From NCBI GenBank assembly GCA_039208045.1, contig JBCCRH010000010.1, positions 1 through 32,422 on the forward strand: a stretch of 32,422 bases of DNA, given 5' to 3'. This DNA is from JBCCRH01 sp039208045. Lineage in GTDB: Bacteria > Bacteroidota > Bacteroidia > Chitinophagales > Saprospiraceae. Positions within the stretch are counted from its first letter, which is position 1. Each line of letters starts with the position of its first letter. This document shows positions 15,929-24,918 of this stretch, piece by piece. Position numbers and translations under genes: made by a program. The notes under the pieces were generated by a model that worked only from the letters and a program-made list of their open reading frames with translations, did no database searches and was not told the origin of the DNA.

Positions 15929-16148
15929 CTTCAAGTATTTCAAATTCTTTTAAAACCTTCATCGAGTCCTCTGCCAGCAATTCGCATTCAAATGCTAATT
16001 GCTGTTCTATTAACTTACGTTTTTGATGCTGATTGTAAAAAGCTACAGCTTCATTAATGTATTTATTTCTACTTGTCCTCAGTTGTTGAAGATATATTTC
16101 TGCTTCCATAAGAATATCTTCATCTAGCTTTAGTGATATACTTTTCAT
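15918..16148 (-). CDS. Ribbon-helix-helix-like antitoxin
   Basis: A 76-residue partner for the MazF toxin. The ATG at 16148 is used; a TTG six bases upstream is less likely. The N-terminus MKSISLKLDEDILMEAE, a short strand followed by helices with RTSRNKYINEAVAFY, is the ribbon-helix-helix DNA-binding pattern. The acidic, leucine-rich tail (ECELLAEDSMKVLKEFEIL) should wrap the toxin. Such antitoxins usually repress their own promoter, here expected within 16149-16250. The stop codon overlaps the toxin start. Confidence 0.85.
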   Translation of the reverse strand: MKSISLKLDEDILMEAEIYLQQLRTSRNKYINEAVAFYNQHQKRKLIEQQLAFECELLAEDSMKVLKEFEILEDEL

Positions 16149-16462
16149 ATTCAATATATTTACAGTAAAAATACATCAAATTATAGAATCAAAAAAACAT
16201 ATCTCTAGATAATATAAAATTAGCATGTCACTTAGTGACTACCAGTGTAAACACTTGCTGAACTTATCTATTTCATTAAACTCAGTCCAAGAATAGCCTT
16301 GAAACCAGTTTTGACAAAGTACAATTGGTTCAGCTCCACCAAGTTCCAATGGAACTTTTCCACTCAATTTTCCCTTCCCATACTTGTTTCATTATCAAAA
16401 ATTCTAAATTTGCGGTGCCAAATGCACTGGCATCATTACGACAAGTACAAAAGCAATATAAA
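16149..16462. other. Divergent intergenic region between the antitoxin and tyrS
   Basis: This 314-base gap separates the minus-strand antitoxin from plus-strand tyrS. Its left part is very AT-rich and should hold the antitoxin promoter, for which no confident box was found. Its right part holds the tyrS promoter candidate. An open frame reads through from 16325 into tyrS, but its residues do not resemble a tyrosyl-tRNA synthetase N-terminus. Confidence 0.6.
16383..16412 (+). promoter_or_regulatory. Candidate promoter for tyrS
   Basis: TAAATTTG at 16405-16412 matches the -7 consensus TAnnTTTG, and CTTG at 16383-16386 sits 18 bases upstream as a plausible -33 element. The predicted leader is about 45 bases to the ATG at 16463. 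Confidence 0.5.
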
Positions 16463-17734
16463 ATGGACTTCATCAAAGAACTAGAATGGCGAGGAATGCT
16501 GCACGACTCCACCCCCGGCGTAGCAGAAGCACTACAAAACAGCATGGCTACGGGCTACATCGGGTTTGATCCCACTGCCCCATCCATGACCATCGGCAAC
16601 TATGTGCAATTGATGTTACTAACCCTCTTCCAGCGTGCGGGCCATAAGCCCATCGTGCTGATGGGAGGAGCTACCGGCCGTATTGGTGACCCTTCCGGGA
16701 AAGATAAAGAAAGGGAGTTGAAGTCCTACGAAGAGCTAGATAGCAACTTGCATTTCCAGATGCAACAAGCGAAGAGCCTTCTCAACTTTGAGGAAGGTGA
16801 TAATAAAGCGCAAATCGTCAACAACCTAGACTTTTACAAAGAGATGAATGCGCTAGACTTTTTGCGTACCGTAGGTAAGACACTGACTGTCAACTACATG
16901 ATGTCTAAGGAGTCCGTCAAAAAGCGGATCGAAACGGGCATTTCATTTACCGAATTTAGCTACCAATTGCTTCAAGCTTACGACTTTCAGTGCTTGTACC
17001 AGCAGTACGACTGCGTCGTACAAATGGGTGGATCGGATCAGTGGGGAAATATCACTTCCGGTACGGAGTTTATTCGCCGAAATCTGGGTGCAAAGGCTTA
17101 TGCCATTACGACGCCCCTCTTGACCAAATCCGATGGCCGGAAGTTTGGTAAGTCCGAAGAAGGTAATATTTGGCTTGACCCCAATATGACTTCGCCTTAC
17201 GCTTTCTACCAGTTTTGGCTCAAAGCCGAAGATGCAGATATTTCCAAATTTACGCGCTACTTCACGCTTAAGTCACAAGAAGAGATTGAAACACGAGAGG
17301 CAGAAATCGACGACCCAAGAGAGCTAAAGCGACTCTTGGCAGAAGAGCTAACTGTTAGAATTCACTCCGAAGCAGCCTACCAGTCGGTGCTAAAGGTGTC
17401 GGAATTATTATTCAATAAAAAGGCCAATCGGGAGCAGCTCTTAGCAATGAGCGAAAGCGAATTAATAACCATTGCCAGCGAGATTCCCAGCTTTACGGTT
17501 GATCGTAATGCAGTAGCGAATGGCCTGACCATTACAGACTTATTATCTGGCCAAACGACTATTGTCAATTCTACCAGTGAAGCGCGCCGCGCAATTAAGA
17601 ATAATGCAATATCCGTCAATAAAGAAAAAATCAGCCAACACGATGCCCTTATCAATCAGGAGGCTTTGCTACATGGTAAGTACATGATGGTAGAGAATGG
17701 AAAGAAAAATAAGTTTATCATAGTGGCGGAATAA
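16463..17734 (+). CDS. tyrS: Tyrosyl-tRNA synthetase
   Basis: A 423-residue cytoplasmic class I aminoacyl-tRNA synthetase that charges tRNA-Tyr. The ATG at 16463 is used because MDFIKELEWRGMLHDSTPG is the normal beginning; the frame is open upstream to 16325 but unlike the family. The ATP-site motif appears as PTAPSMTIGN, a variant of the HIGH signature with Thr for the first His and Asn for the last. Tyrosine-pocket motifs GGATGRIGDPSGK, YQLLQAYDF and QMGGSDQWGNI are present, and the second signature is KFGKSEEG. The C-terminal S4 RNA-binding domain is intact (SEARRAIKNNAISVN) and ends NKFIIVAE. The length is normal. Confidence 0.96.
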   Translation: MDFIKELEWRGMLHDSTPGVAEALQNSMATGYIGFDPTAPSMTIGNYVQLMLLTLFQRAGHKPIVLMGGATGRIGDPSGKDKERELKSYEELDSNLHFQMQQAKSLLNFEEGDNKAQIVNNLDFYKEMNALDFLRTVGKTLTVNYMMSKESVKKRIETGISFTEFSYQLLQAYDFQCLYQQYDCVVQMGGSDQWGNITSGTEFIRRNLGAKAYAITTPLLTKSDGRKFGKSEEGNIWLDPNMTSPYAFYQFWLKAEDADISKFTRYFTLKSQEEIETREAEIDDPRELKRLLAEELTVRIHSEAAYQSVLKVSELLFNKKANREQLLAMSESELITIASEIPSFTVDRNAVANGLTITDLLSGQTTIVNSTSEARRAIKNNAISVNKEKISQHDALINQEALLHGKYMMVENGKKNKFIIVAE

Positions 17735-17800
17735 AAAGTTGAAAAAAACCGCATAATCAAGTCTTTTCTTATTTTCACCTAAACAAAATTCATTAGCCCT

Positions 17801-20215
17801 ATGCGTTTGACCCATTGTTTAGGTTTATTCATATTGCTACAGGTATTCAGCTGCCAAGCACCACCACCAGCCGAAGAGGCCGACCATCTCTTGCCTCTTC
17901 TTGAAAGTTCGCCTAGCATAGCAGGCAAAACCGATTTCGCCGCTACGCCCTACGTCACTGCCGGCGACCGCCTCTACCTAGTCGGCCATCAAGATGGCAC
18001 TTTCCCGGACCTCGGTTGGCATGTTAAAGGTGAAATGGGCGGCATTTGGAACCATCCTGTCAAACTAATGGACGGTTTTGTGGCCCAAATCGAACAGGCA
18101 GGAACGACCCAGTGCCTCAACCAAGCAGACCAATTTACCAACTACCCTTTCGGCAGTGTACTGCAATATGATGCGCCCATCCCAGCACTCCAAGTGCAGC
18201 AGCTGCAATTTGTACCCGATGGCAAAGAAGCCATCGTAATTGAATATACTCTTAAAAATACAGGTACCACTCCCCTATCTTTCCAGTTCAACTGGAATGC
18301 GATGGTGGATCTCCGCCCAGTATGGCTAGGCGAACGAACAGGCATGATCGACGGCCCCGACCAGATTACCTGGGATGCTGCCACTAGTACGTTTACTGCT
18401 AAGGATAGTCTCAATGATTGGTATACTGCATGGAGAGCTAATACAACTATCCAAAGTCACGAAATCGGAAGTACCGTATGCGATTTTGAGCGCTTGGGCA
18501 TGGGGGCCAATGCCGCCCTTAGTATTGCCATAGAACTAGAAGCACAAGGCCAGCAAACCATACAACTAGTGGTAGCAGGCTCTAACGATAACCAAGCAGC
18601 AGCAATAGCTACACTCCAAAGCGTACAACGCTCCGCTACGCAGCTCCTCCTAGCCAAACAGCAACGCTACCAAAAATTAGCAGCACAGACCCAACTCACC
18701 ATTCCCAATCCACAAATCCAACAAGCTTTCGAATGGGTCAAGTATAATACCGATTGGCTGGTTCGCGATGTGCCGGGCATCGGCCGAGGCCTCTCTGCTG
18801 GTATTCCCGATTACCCTTGGTGGTTTGGCTGCGACAATACGTACTCGCTCCAAGGCGTATTGGCCACGGGGCGGGCGGACTTGGCCTACTCTACCCTAGA
18901 ACTCATCAAAATGCTCTCCGACTCCACCAATGGTAATGGCCGGATCATCCACGAGGCATCGACCAATGGTGCCGTTTTCAACCCTGGAAATATCAACGAA
19001 ACCCCTCACTTCTCCTCTATGGTCTGGACGATGTACGAATGGACGGGCGACAAGGCTTTTCTCGAACGCTACTACCCATTGGTAGTGCAGGGGTTAGATT
19101 GGCTGCTTAGCGCAAATGATGCGGATGGCAACTTTCTAGCAGATGGTTTTGGTATGATGGAGATACATGGGCTAGATAGCGAAATGATCGATGTGGCCGT
19201 GTACTCTCAGCAAGGGTTTGAGGCTGCCGCCAAAATGGCCGGAGTACTGGGCGACGATGTACAACAAACCAAATTTGAGCAAATTGCCATGCAGCTCCAG
19301 CATAAGATTAATACCGATTTTTGGGTAGCCGATTTTAATTCCTACGCTGACTTTATTGGAACCACCACCGAAGCCCTGCATCTAATTGATGATGCCATCG
19401 TACGAGCAGATACGCTCGGAAAACCTTGGGCAGTCGAAGAGTTGAAAGCAACCAAAGCAAAAATAGCTAGCTATCCTCCTGACCAAAAGCAAGGCTTTGT
19501 GCTCTACCACAATTGGGTGGTAAATACCCCGATGGAAATGGGCATTGCCGATCCAGAAAAAGCACGCCTAGCGCTCGAAACTGGCGCTCAGTTTGTCAAT
19601 CCGTTTGGGGTGTTCGTCACCGGTATCGACCGCGATGAAAGTGCAGGTAGTGATGATGACTCTTTTGCGGCACGCAAGAAAATATTCAGCTATGTAGGAG
19701 CCGTGATGACCTTGCCAACAGGTGTACAAGCCATTGCCGAGAATAACTATGGTAACCCAGATAAAGCCTTGGAATACTTGGAGCGGATGGTTAGCTCGTT
19801 TAGCTATGCGCTGCCCGGCTCTATGTACGAGGTATCGCCTGATTTTGGGATGATAGCACAAGCTTGGAATGTGTATGCGCTGACGGTACCCATTGTGCAG
19901 CAGTTCTTTGGCATTCAGCCAAAAGCTTACGCTAAACTAGTGACACTACAGCCACAGTTTCCGGCTGCCTGGAAGAAGGGCCAATTGGAAAATGTTCCAG
20001 TGGGAGATAATGAGTTGACAGTACGCATAAAAGCTACTACCGAAGGCGAAACCATAGCATGGAGTCAAACCAAAGACTGGTCGATCCGCCTGCAATTTCC
20101 GAAAGGAAAATATACCCAATGGACTACTAATGGCAAAACAGTAGAGATACAGTCTGACGAACGATGGGACTACGCCACCTTCACTGAATCTGAGGTAACC
20201 TTAACGCTACAATAA
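17801..20215 (+). CDS. Debranching-enzyme-like glycoside hydrolase lipoprotein
   Basis: An 804-residue lipoprotein with a six-hairpin (alpha/alpha) glycosidase domain like bacterial glycogen debranching enzymes (amylo-alpha-1,6-glucosidases). The signal peptide ends VFSC with Cys18, a slightly unusual lipobox because of Phe, followed by a proline-rich linker. Residues about 40-290 form an all-beta N-terminal domain. The helical barrel spans about 305-710: AGIPDYPWWFGCDNTYSLQG corresponds to the GIPWFPTWFGRD-type motif, and PGSMYEVSPDFGMIAQAWN resembles the C-terminal active-site segment, making Glu677 a candidate catalytic residue. Whether it truly debranches alpha-glucan or acts on another glycan cannot be told. 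It is followed after 6 bases by a GH13-like gene, implying a shared pathway. Its membrane anchoring is unusual for a glycogen enzyme. Confidence 0.75.
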   Translation: MRLTHCLGLFILLQVFSCQAPPPAEEADHLLPLLESSPSIAGKTDFAATPYVTAGDRLYLVGHQDGTFPDLGWHVKGEMGGIWNHPVKLMDGFVAQIEQAGTTQCLNQADQFTNYPFGSVLQYDAPIPALQVQQLQFVPDGKEAIVIEYTLKNTGTTPLSFQFNWNAMVDLRPVWLGERTGMIDGPDQITWDAATSTFTAKDSLNDWYTAWRANTTIQSHEIGSTVCDFERLGMGANAALSIAIELEAQGQQTIQLVVAGSNDNQAAAIATLQSVQRSATQLLLAKQQRYQKLAAQTQLTIPNPQIQQAFEWVKYNTDWLVRDVPGIGRGLSAGIPDYPWWFGCDNTYSLQGVLATGRADLAYSTLELIKMLSDSTNGNGRIIHEASTNGAVFNPGNINETPHFSSMVWTMYEWTGDKAFLERYYPLVVQGLDWLLSANDADGNFLADGFGMMEIHGLDSEMIDVAVYSQQGFEAAAKMAGVLGDDVQQTKFEQIAMQLQHKINTDFWVADFNSYADFIGTTTEALHLIDDAIVRADTLGKPWAVEELKATKAKIASYPPDQKQGFVLYHNWVVNTPMEMGIADPEKARLALETGAQFVNPFGVFVTGIDRDESAGSDDDSFAARKKIFSYVGAVMTLPTGVQAIAENNYGNPDKALEYLERMVSSFSYALPGSMYEVSPDFGMIAQAWNVYALTVPIVQQFFGIQPKAYAKLVTLQPQFPAAWKKGQLENVPVGDNELTVRIKATTEGETIAWSQTKDWSIRLQFPKGKYTQWTTNGKTVEIQSDERWDYATFTESEVTLTLQ

Positions 20216-20221
20216 CGCCCT

Positions 20222-22291
20222 ATGAATTTCCCAATTGCCTACGAAAACTGGCACGTACACTGGTCTAAAAACCGTGTACAGCTAGAGGCTGAATATACCA
20301 GCCAGCAACGCACCTTTGTACCTGGCTTATTACCAGAACTAGCTATCCAGCTGCCTGCCCATGAAGTGCTGACGCTCATTGAACAGGCCATCGGCAGAGG
20401 GGTTTTGCAAGATGCGCTTCAAGCGGAACATACCATTCCAAGCCCACTAACCGGCACCACCAATACCCAGTGGATTAAACGATCCAATATGGTGGGTATT
20501 AACGTAAGGACGATTGGAAATTTCTTTAATATCGTTAAGTATATCCTCACGGTGCCCCAAAGCCAGCAAGCCATTCATATACTGCCCATCTGGGAACCTG
20601 GCGTGGTGGCGAGCTTATACGGCATGGCGAGTTGGCATATCAATTCAGAGTTTTTTAGCCAAGAATTATATGACCTTTATCCAGAGCTAGATACGGTGGA
20701 AAAGCAGCTTAAGGTGGTCATCAATATGCTTCATGCGATGGGACGTGTAGTAGGGATGGACGTGATTCCTCATACGGATCGTTATTCTGAAATTGTGCTG
20801 GCTAATCCTCAGTATTTTGAGTGGCTAAAACGGGAGGAACAAGAAATAGTCGATCACCGAGCTAACTTACATGAAGCAGCACAGCAAGTCATTTTTGATT
20901 TGCTTCAAGAAATTGGTAGTGCAGTGGAAGAGCTAAGCCTACCAGAAGATGCAGCAACTTTTTTTGGGGTAGAATTTGGCAGTGAAAAGCGGCAGGCGCT
21001 ATTGTTTGGCCACCAATATGACTATCATACCCGTGGTGAGCGCAGAGGCAAATTTGTCGAAAGACTATATGATGAAGGGCTAGAGCCTTTACCTGCTACT
21101 ATGGCCCCGCCCTACCGTGGACTACAAGTCAAAAAAGTAGAGGCCGGGCAAAATACGGATAGTAAAGGCAGGGTGTGGTACGACTATGAGATAATAGAGC
21201 CACAATCCATGTCGCGGGTATTTGGGCCACTGAGCCGGTATAAGCTGTACGAGCGCCTGGATGATAATAAAAACTGGGCAATCGATTTTGAGCGGCCACG
21301 AAAGGAAGTCTGGGAATACGTCTGCGCAAATTACGCAGCTGTGCAGCGCGATTTCAATTTTGATTTTATGCGGGGGGATATGTCGCACGTGCAAATGCGG
21401 CCCGATGGAGTCCCTATGGTGGTGGATCAATATTACGATATTCAGCGAGGCGTGGCCAAGCGCATCCAGCAAGCTGTGCCGTACTTTGGCTACTTTGCAG
21501 AAACCTTCTTGGCGCCCGCTGGCTATATGGCCTTTGGTGATGAAGCTGATCATTTGGATCAATCAGATGCGGATGTTACGCTGGGAGATTTACAATCGAC
21601 GGTAGTGGGAAGTCCCGAATTTTTGCAAGCATTTAGGTGGTATTTGGATATGCTAGCGACTCGGCACTTTGCGCCCTGCTTTACTATGATGACGGGTGAT
21701 AAAGATGATCCGCGCTTTGATAAATTCTACCTCAAGGGGAATGAAATTCGCCTACTCCTTGGTCTTTTTCTAACAGATATGCCCAGCTATATGGGCTTAG
21801 GGTTTGAAAGTCGTGATCCACACCCTGAACCTGCACCAAATGAGCACTATACGAAGCTGTACGTGTTCAAAATCGAGGCAGGGCCTAAGGCTACTACAGG
21901 GCCATATATTTGGGGTAAAAATGGCCAGTTGTTCCGCCACTTGAGCCGTATCAGGCTTTTGGCGGAGCAGATACTACCCAGAATTTCTGACCAAAGTACC
22001 CACTGGCTGCGCCAGCCCGACCCTACCGAAGGGCACTACCTCATTGCTTGGACACAAGCCGAAAAGCCGCAGTACCTCTTTGTCGTCAACCTGAATGTAG
22101 ATCAGGACTTGACCAACCAAAAAATTCCAATAAAAGGAACATTCTGGGAATTGCATACTGCCAAATTACTGTTGAGCACCTCAGAGGCATTTCCCGAAGG
22201 TAGGCTGTTGCCAAAAAGCCAGAAGCACCTACAAATCGACCATATTTCAGCAGGCGAAGGCCTCGTTTTTGAATTGATTAACACAACATAA
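20222..22291 (+). CDS. Divergent GH13 (alpha-amylase superfamily)-like protein
   Basis: A 689-residue protein without a signal peptide, hence probably cytoplasmic. It shows the order of alpha-amylase barrel motifs in altered form: IHILPIWEPGVVASLYGMAS (about 118-137) for the strand 2-3 region, GRVVGMDVIPHTDRY (174-188) for region I, FMRGDMSHVQM (382-392) with Arg384 and Asp386 for region II, YFAETF with Glu427 for region III, and MTGDKDDPRF (490-499) where region IV normally has an Asn-His-Asp or similar. Thus the Arg/Asp/Glu set may be kept while the fourth region is changed. It could be an active but unclassified enzyme, a phosphorylase-like relative, or a non-catalytic binder. The pairing with the debranching-like gene 6 bases upstream supports alpha-glucoside metabolism. 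Confidence 0.6.
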   Translation: MNFPIAYENWHVHWSKNRVQLEAEYTSQQRTFVPGLLPELAIQLPAHEVLTLIEQAIGRGVLQDALQAEHTIPSPLTGTTNTQWIKRSNMVGINVRTIGNFFNIVKYILTVPQSQQAIHILPIWEPGVVASLYGMASWHINSEFFSQELYDLYPELDTVEKQLKVVINMLHAMGRVVGMDVIPHTDRYSEIVLANPQYFEWLKREEQEIVDHRANLHEAAQQVIFDLLQEIGSAVEELSLPEDAATFFGVEFGSEKRQALLFGHQYDYHTRGERRGKFVERLYDEGLEPLPATMAPPYRGLQVKKVEAGQNTDSKGRVWYDYEIIEPQSMSRVFGPLSRYKLYERLDDNKNWAIDFERPRKEVWEYVCANYAAVQRDFNFDFMRGDMSHVQMRPDGVPMVVDQYYDIQRGVAKRIQQAVPYFGYFAETFLAPAGYMAFGDEADHLDQSDADVTLGDLQSTVVGSPEFLQAFRWYLDMLATRHFAPCFTMMTGDKDDPRFDKFYLKGNEIRLLLGLFLTDMPSYMGLGFESRDPHPEPAPNEHYTKLYVFKIEAGPKATTGPYIWGKNGQLFRHLSRIRLLAEQILPRISDQSTHWLRQPDPTEGHYLIAWTQAEKPQYLFVVNLNVDQDLTNQKIPIKGTFWELHTAKLLLSTSEAFPEGRLLPKSQKHLQIDHISAGEGLVFELINTT

Positions 22292-22296
22292 ACCAA

Positions 22297-23079
22297 ATGC
22301 AGTTATCCATTTATCAAATTGACGCTTTCCATCGGGATGTTTTTGGGGGCAACCCCGCCGCCGTTGTGCCACTTGAAAACTGGCTCGACAATGCCACGCT
22401 ACAAAATATAGCAACCGAAAACAACTTATCCGAAACCGCCTTTTTTGTAAAAACAGAAGGGGGGCTACACCTACGCTGGTTTACCCCAGCCGCCGAAGTG
22501 CGCCTTTGCGGCCACGCTACCCTCGCTACGGCCCACGCCCTTTACTCCGAGCTCGGCTATGCACACCCTACCATCGAGTTTGAGACGATGGCTGGCAAAT
22601 TGATCGTCGAAAAAACAGCGTCTGGCTACCGCATGGACTTCCCAGCTGATCCACCTACTGTTTGTGGCCTTCCGCGACAGCTAGAGCATGCAGTAGATGC
22701 CCCCATCGAAGCTTGCTTCAAAGGCACCGACGACTATCTCTTAGTTTTGCCCGAAGAGGCCTACCTTGCTAACTTGCAACCCCGCTTAGAACTTGTTGCC
22801 CAGCTGCCCGACCGTGGCTTGGTGGTCACTGCCCCAGGCAAAGAAGTCGATTTTGTCAGTCGTTGTTTTTATCCTCGCCACAATATTCCAGAAGACCCGG
22901 TCACCGGCTCGGCTCATACGATGATGACGCCCTATTGGGCCCAACGATTAGGTAAGAAAAAGCTGTCTGCCATACAAATATCTGCTCGCAAAGGTCACCT
23001 AGCCTGCACACTAGCTGGCGATCGAGTATTGCTGGAAGGAAGTGCCGTTACCTACTTGCGGGGCAAGATTTTTATTTAA
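22297..23079 (+). CDS. PhzF-family isomerase/epimerase-like protein
   Basis: A 260-residue protein of the PhzF/diaminopimelate-epimerase-fold family; members catalyse isomerisations in the cytoplasm but most have unknown substrates. The start MQLSIYQIDAF and the following FGGNPAAVVPLENWL are typical. The conserved catalytic glutamate is Glu46 in NNLSETAFF. FTPAAEVRLCGHATLATAHAL is the family signature, and the second lobe carries RCFYPRHNIPEDPVTGSAH. It is slightly short for the family but both lobes are present. It starts 5 bases after the GH13-like gene, so it is probably in the same transcript, though no functional link is evident. Confidence 0.92.
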   Translation: MQLSIYQIDAFHRDVFGGNPAAVVPLENWLDNATLQNIATENNLSETAFFVKTEGGLHLRWFTPAAEVRLCGHATLATAHALYSELGYAHPTIEFETMAGKLIVEKTASGYRMDFPADPPTVCGLPRQLEHAVDAPIEACFKGTDDYLLVLPEEAYLANLQPRLELVAQLPDRGLVVTAPGKEVDFVSRCFYPRHNIPEDPVTGSAHTMMTPYWAQRLGKKKLSAIQISARKGHLACTLAGDRVLLEGSAVTYLRGKIFI

Positions 23080-23094
23080 ACCAAAAACAACAGT

Positions 23095-23739
23095 ATGAAA
23101 AATGTATTGATCGCGCTCTTACTAGCACTCCCATTTATCGCTTTTGGCCAACCTAAAGAAGGAGCCATTGCTTTGGGAACGACGGTAGGCCTGGGTAATT
23201 TTGGAGGTACTAGCTCTATTGGCTTTCGTGCCACCACCATCACACAAACATCTAGCTTTGGGCCAGATGTGGAAACCAAAGCCACTAATTTTCTAATCAA
23301 TCCCAGGGTAGGCTATACAGTGATTGATGGTTTTGTAGTGGGCCTGGGGCTAAGTTGGAGCTACAACAAGTCCGAAAGTGAAGCAAATGGCTTTTCGAGT
23401 CAATTGAATCAATTCGCTGCTGGCCCTTTTGCTACCTATTACTTCGACCTGAAGCCAGTTACCCCTCTCCTCGTATTGAGCACTCAATTTGGGAGAGCCA
23501 TCAGTGAATTTGATAGCTTCAATTTTACCAATGAAAGTAAAAGCACTACTTTTCAGGTGTTTACTGGCGCAGGCATCGCTTATTTTGCCAATGAGCATGT
23601 ATCGCTGGAAGCTATTATTGGATATGATTATCAAGAAACTAATGCAGACAATGATGGCCAGCCGAGCAATTACGCAGCAGGCATTACATTTGGTGCTGGT
23701 ATTTCTATCTTTTTAAGCGGTCAGAAAGACGACGAATAA
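23095..23739 (+). CDS. Small outer-membrane beta-barrel protein
   Basis: A 214-residue secreted protein with signal peptide MKNVLIALLLALPFIAFGQ. The mature part has alternating amphipathic strands (TKATNFLINPRVGYTVID, FVVGLGLSWSYNK, FAAGPFATYYFDL, ISLEA-type strands near the end) and finishes in a glycine-rich strand AAGITFGAGISIFLSGQ. This is the OmpW/PorT-like eight-strand barrel pattern common in Bacteroidota. There is no clue to ligand or role. It lies 15 bases after the PhzF gene and 18 bases before the PLP enzyme, so it belongs to the same dense run of genes. Confidence 0.8.
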   Translation: MKNVLIALLLALPFIAFGQPKEGAIALGTTVGLGNFGGTSSIGFRATTITQTSSFGPDVETKATNFLINPRVGYTVIDGFVVGLGLSWSYNKSESEANGFSSQLNQFAAGPFATYYFDLKPVTPLLVLSTQFGRAISEFDSFNFTNESKSTTFQVFTGAGIAYFANEHVSLEAIIGYDYQETNADNDGQPSNYAAGITFGAGISIFLSGQKDDE

Positions 23740-23757
23740 ACCTTGTAACACAAAACT

Positions 23758-24918
23758 ATGCATCTCAGCGATATTCTTATGCACTTGGGAGAGGAACGTG
23801 CCAATTATTATCAAGCCGTTTCGCCTCCCATTATTCAGAGTAGCAACTTTGTTTTCCCTACCTTGGAGCGCTTCCGCGAAGCCTTCGCGGATGAGTTCGA
23901 ACACCATATTTATACCAGAGGGAACAACCCTACCGTAGCTATTTTACGAAAGAAAATCGCAGCGCTCGAAAAAGCAGAGGATGCATTAATTTTTGCGAGT
24001 GGTAGTGGCGCTATAGCTGCCGCCGTCATGTCCCAAGTAAAAGCGGGCGACCATGTAGTTTGCGTCAACGCCCCCTATAGCTGGACCAAGCAATTACTGG
24101 TCAACTACCTCAGCCGTTTTGGCGTAAGCCATACCTTTGTAGATGGTACCGACTTACAGGCCGTAGAAGCAGCTATCCAGCTTAATACGAGCGTGCTGTT
24201 TCTCGAAAGCCCCAACTCGCTTACCTTTGAGCTGCAAGACTTAAAAGCCTGCGCAGCACTTGCCAAAAAGCACCAGCTCACCACCTGCATCGACAATAGC
24301 TACGCCTCGCCCCTCTACCAGAACCCTATCGAATTGGGTATTGATCTAGTCGTTCATTCGGGCACCAAATACCTGAATGGTCATAGCGATGTGGTCATCG
24401 GCGCCGTTTGCGGGAGCAAAGAAAAAATACGCACCATCTTCCAAGGGGAATATATGACCTTGGGCAATATCATTTCGCCCAATGATGCCGCTATGGTCAT
24501 CCGAGGCTTACGCACGCTGGAACTCCGCATGCAGCGCAGCCACGAAAGTGCCCTGAAAATTGCCCACTGGCTGGAGCAACACCCCAAAATTGAGCGCGTC
24601 CTCCACCCTTTCTTGCCCTCTTTTCCACAACATGAGCTAGCCAAGCAGCAGATGCGGGGTGCCGGAGGCCTTTTTTCGGTGTACCTAAAAGCCAATACTA
24701 TTCCAAAGGTCGAAGCCTTCGTGGGGCGTATCCAGCGCTTCTTGATGGCTGTTTCCTGGGGAGGCCATGAGTCCTTACTTTTGCCCACCGTCGCCTTCTA
24801 CAATATTCCAGGTAGAGATAATACGCCTCTCCCGTTCAACCTCGTGCGCCTGTACATCGGTCTGGAAGACCCCGACTGGCTAATGGAAGATTTAGATCAA
24901 GCTTTAGAGGTTTTATGA
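23758..24918 (+). CDS. Trans-sulfuration-family PLP enzyme (cystathionine/methionine gamma-lyase-like)
   Basis: A 386-residue pyridoxal-phosphate enzyme of the Cys/Met metabolism family, which handles gamma-elimination or replacement on cystathionine, methionine or O-acyl-homoserine. The PLP lysine is Lys204 in VVHSGTKYLNGHSDVVIGAV. Other hallmarks are YTRGNNPTVAILRKKIAALE, FASGSGAIAAAVMSQVKAGDH, TTCIDNSYASPLYQNP, and near the C-terminus a serine- and glycine-rich MAVSWGGHESL, which aligns with the SLGGxESL motif. The active-site tyrosine that stacks on PLP is present in YTRGNNPT. Exact reaction cannot be told from sequence alone. The length is normal. Confidence 0.9.
   Translation: MHLSDILMHLGEERANYYQAVSPPIIQSSNFVFPTLERFREAFADEFEHHIYTRGNNPTVAILRKKIAALEKAEDALIFASGSGAIAAAVMSQVKAGDHVVCVNAPYSWTKQLLVNYLSRFGVSHTFVDGTDLQAVEAAIQLNTSVLFLESPNSLTFELQDLKACAALAKKHQLTTCIDNSYASPLYQNPIELGIDLVVHSGTKYLNGHSDVVIGAVCGSKEKIRTIFQGEYMTLGNIISPNDAAMVIRGLRTLELRMQRSHESALKIAHWLEQHPKIERVLHPFLPSFPQHELAKQQMRGAGGLFSVYLKANTIPKVEAFVGRIQRFLMAVSWGGHESLLLPTVAFYNIPGRDNTPLPFNLVRLYIGLEDPDWLMEDLDQALEVL

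Noticed and set aside
16325..16462. N-terminal extension of tyrS by 46 residues
   Set aside because: The extra residues do not resemble the family, and a promoter-like pair lies inside the stretch; the ATG at 16463 gives the normal N-terminus.
21122..21562. Antisense frame (146 residues) opposite the GH13-like gene
   Set aside because: It has no recognisable domain, and the sense strand carries ordered glycosidase motifs.
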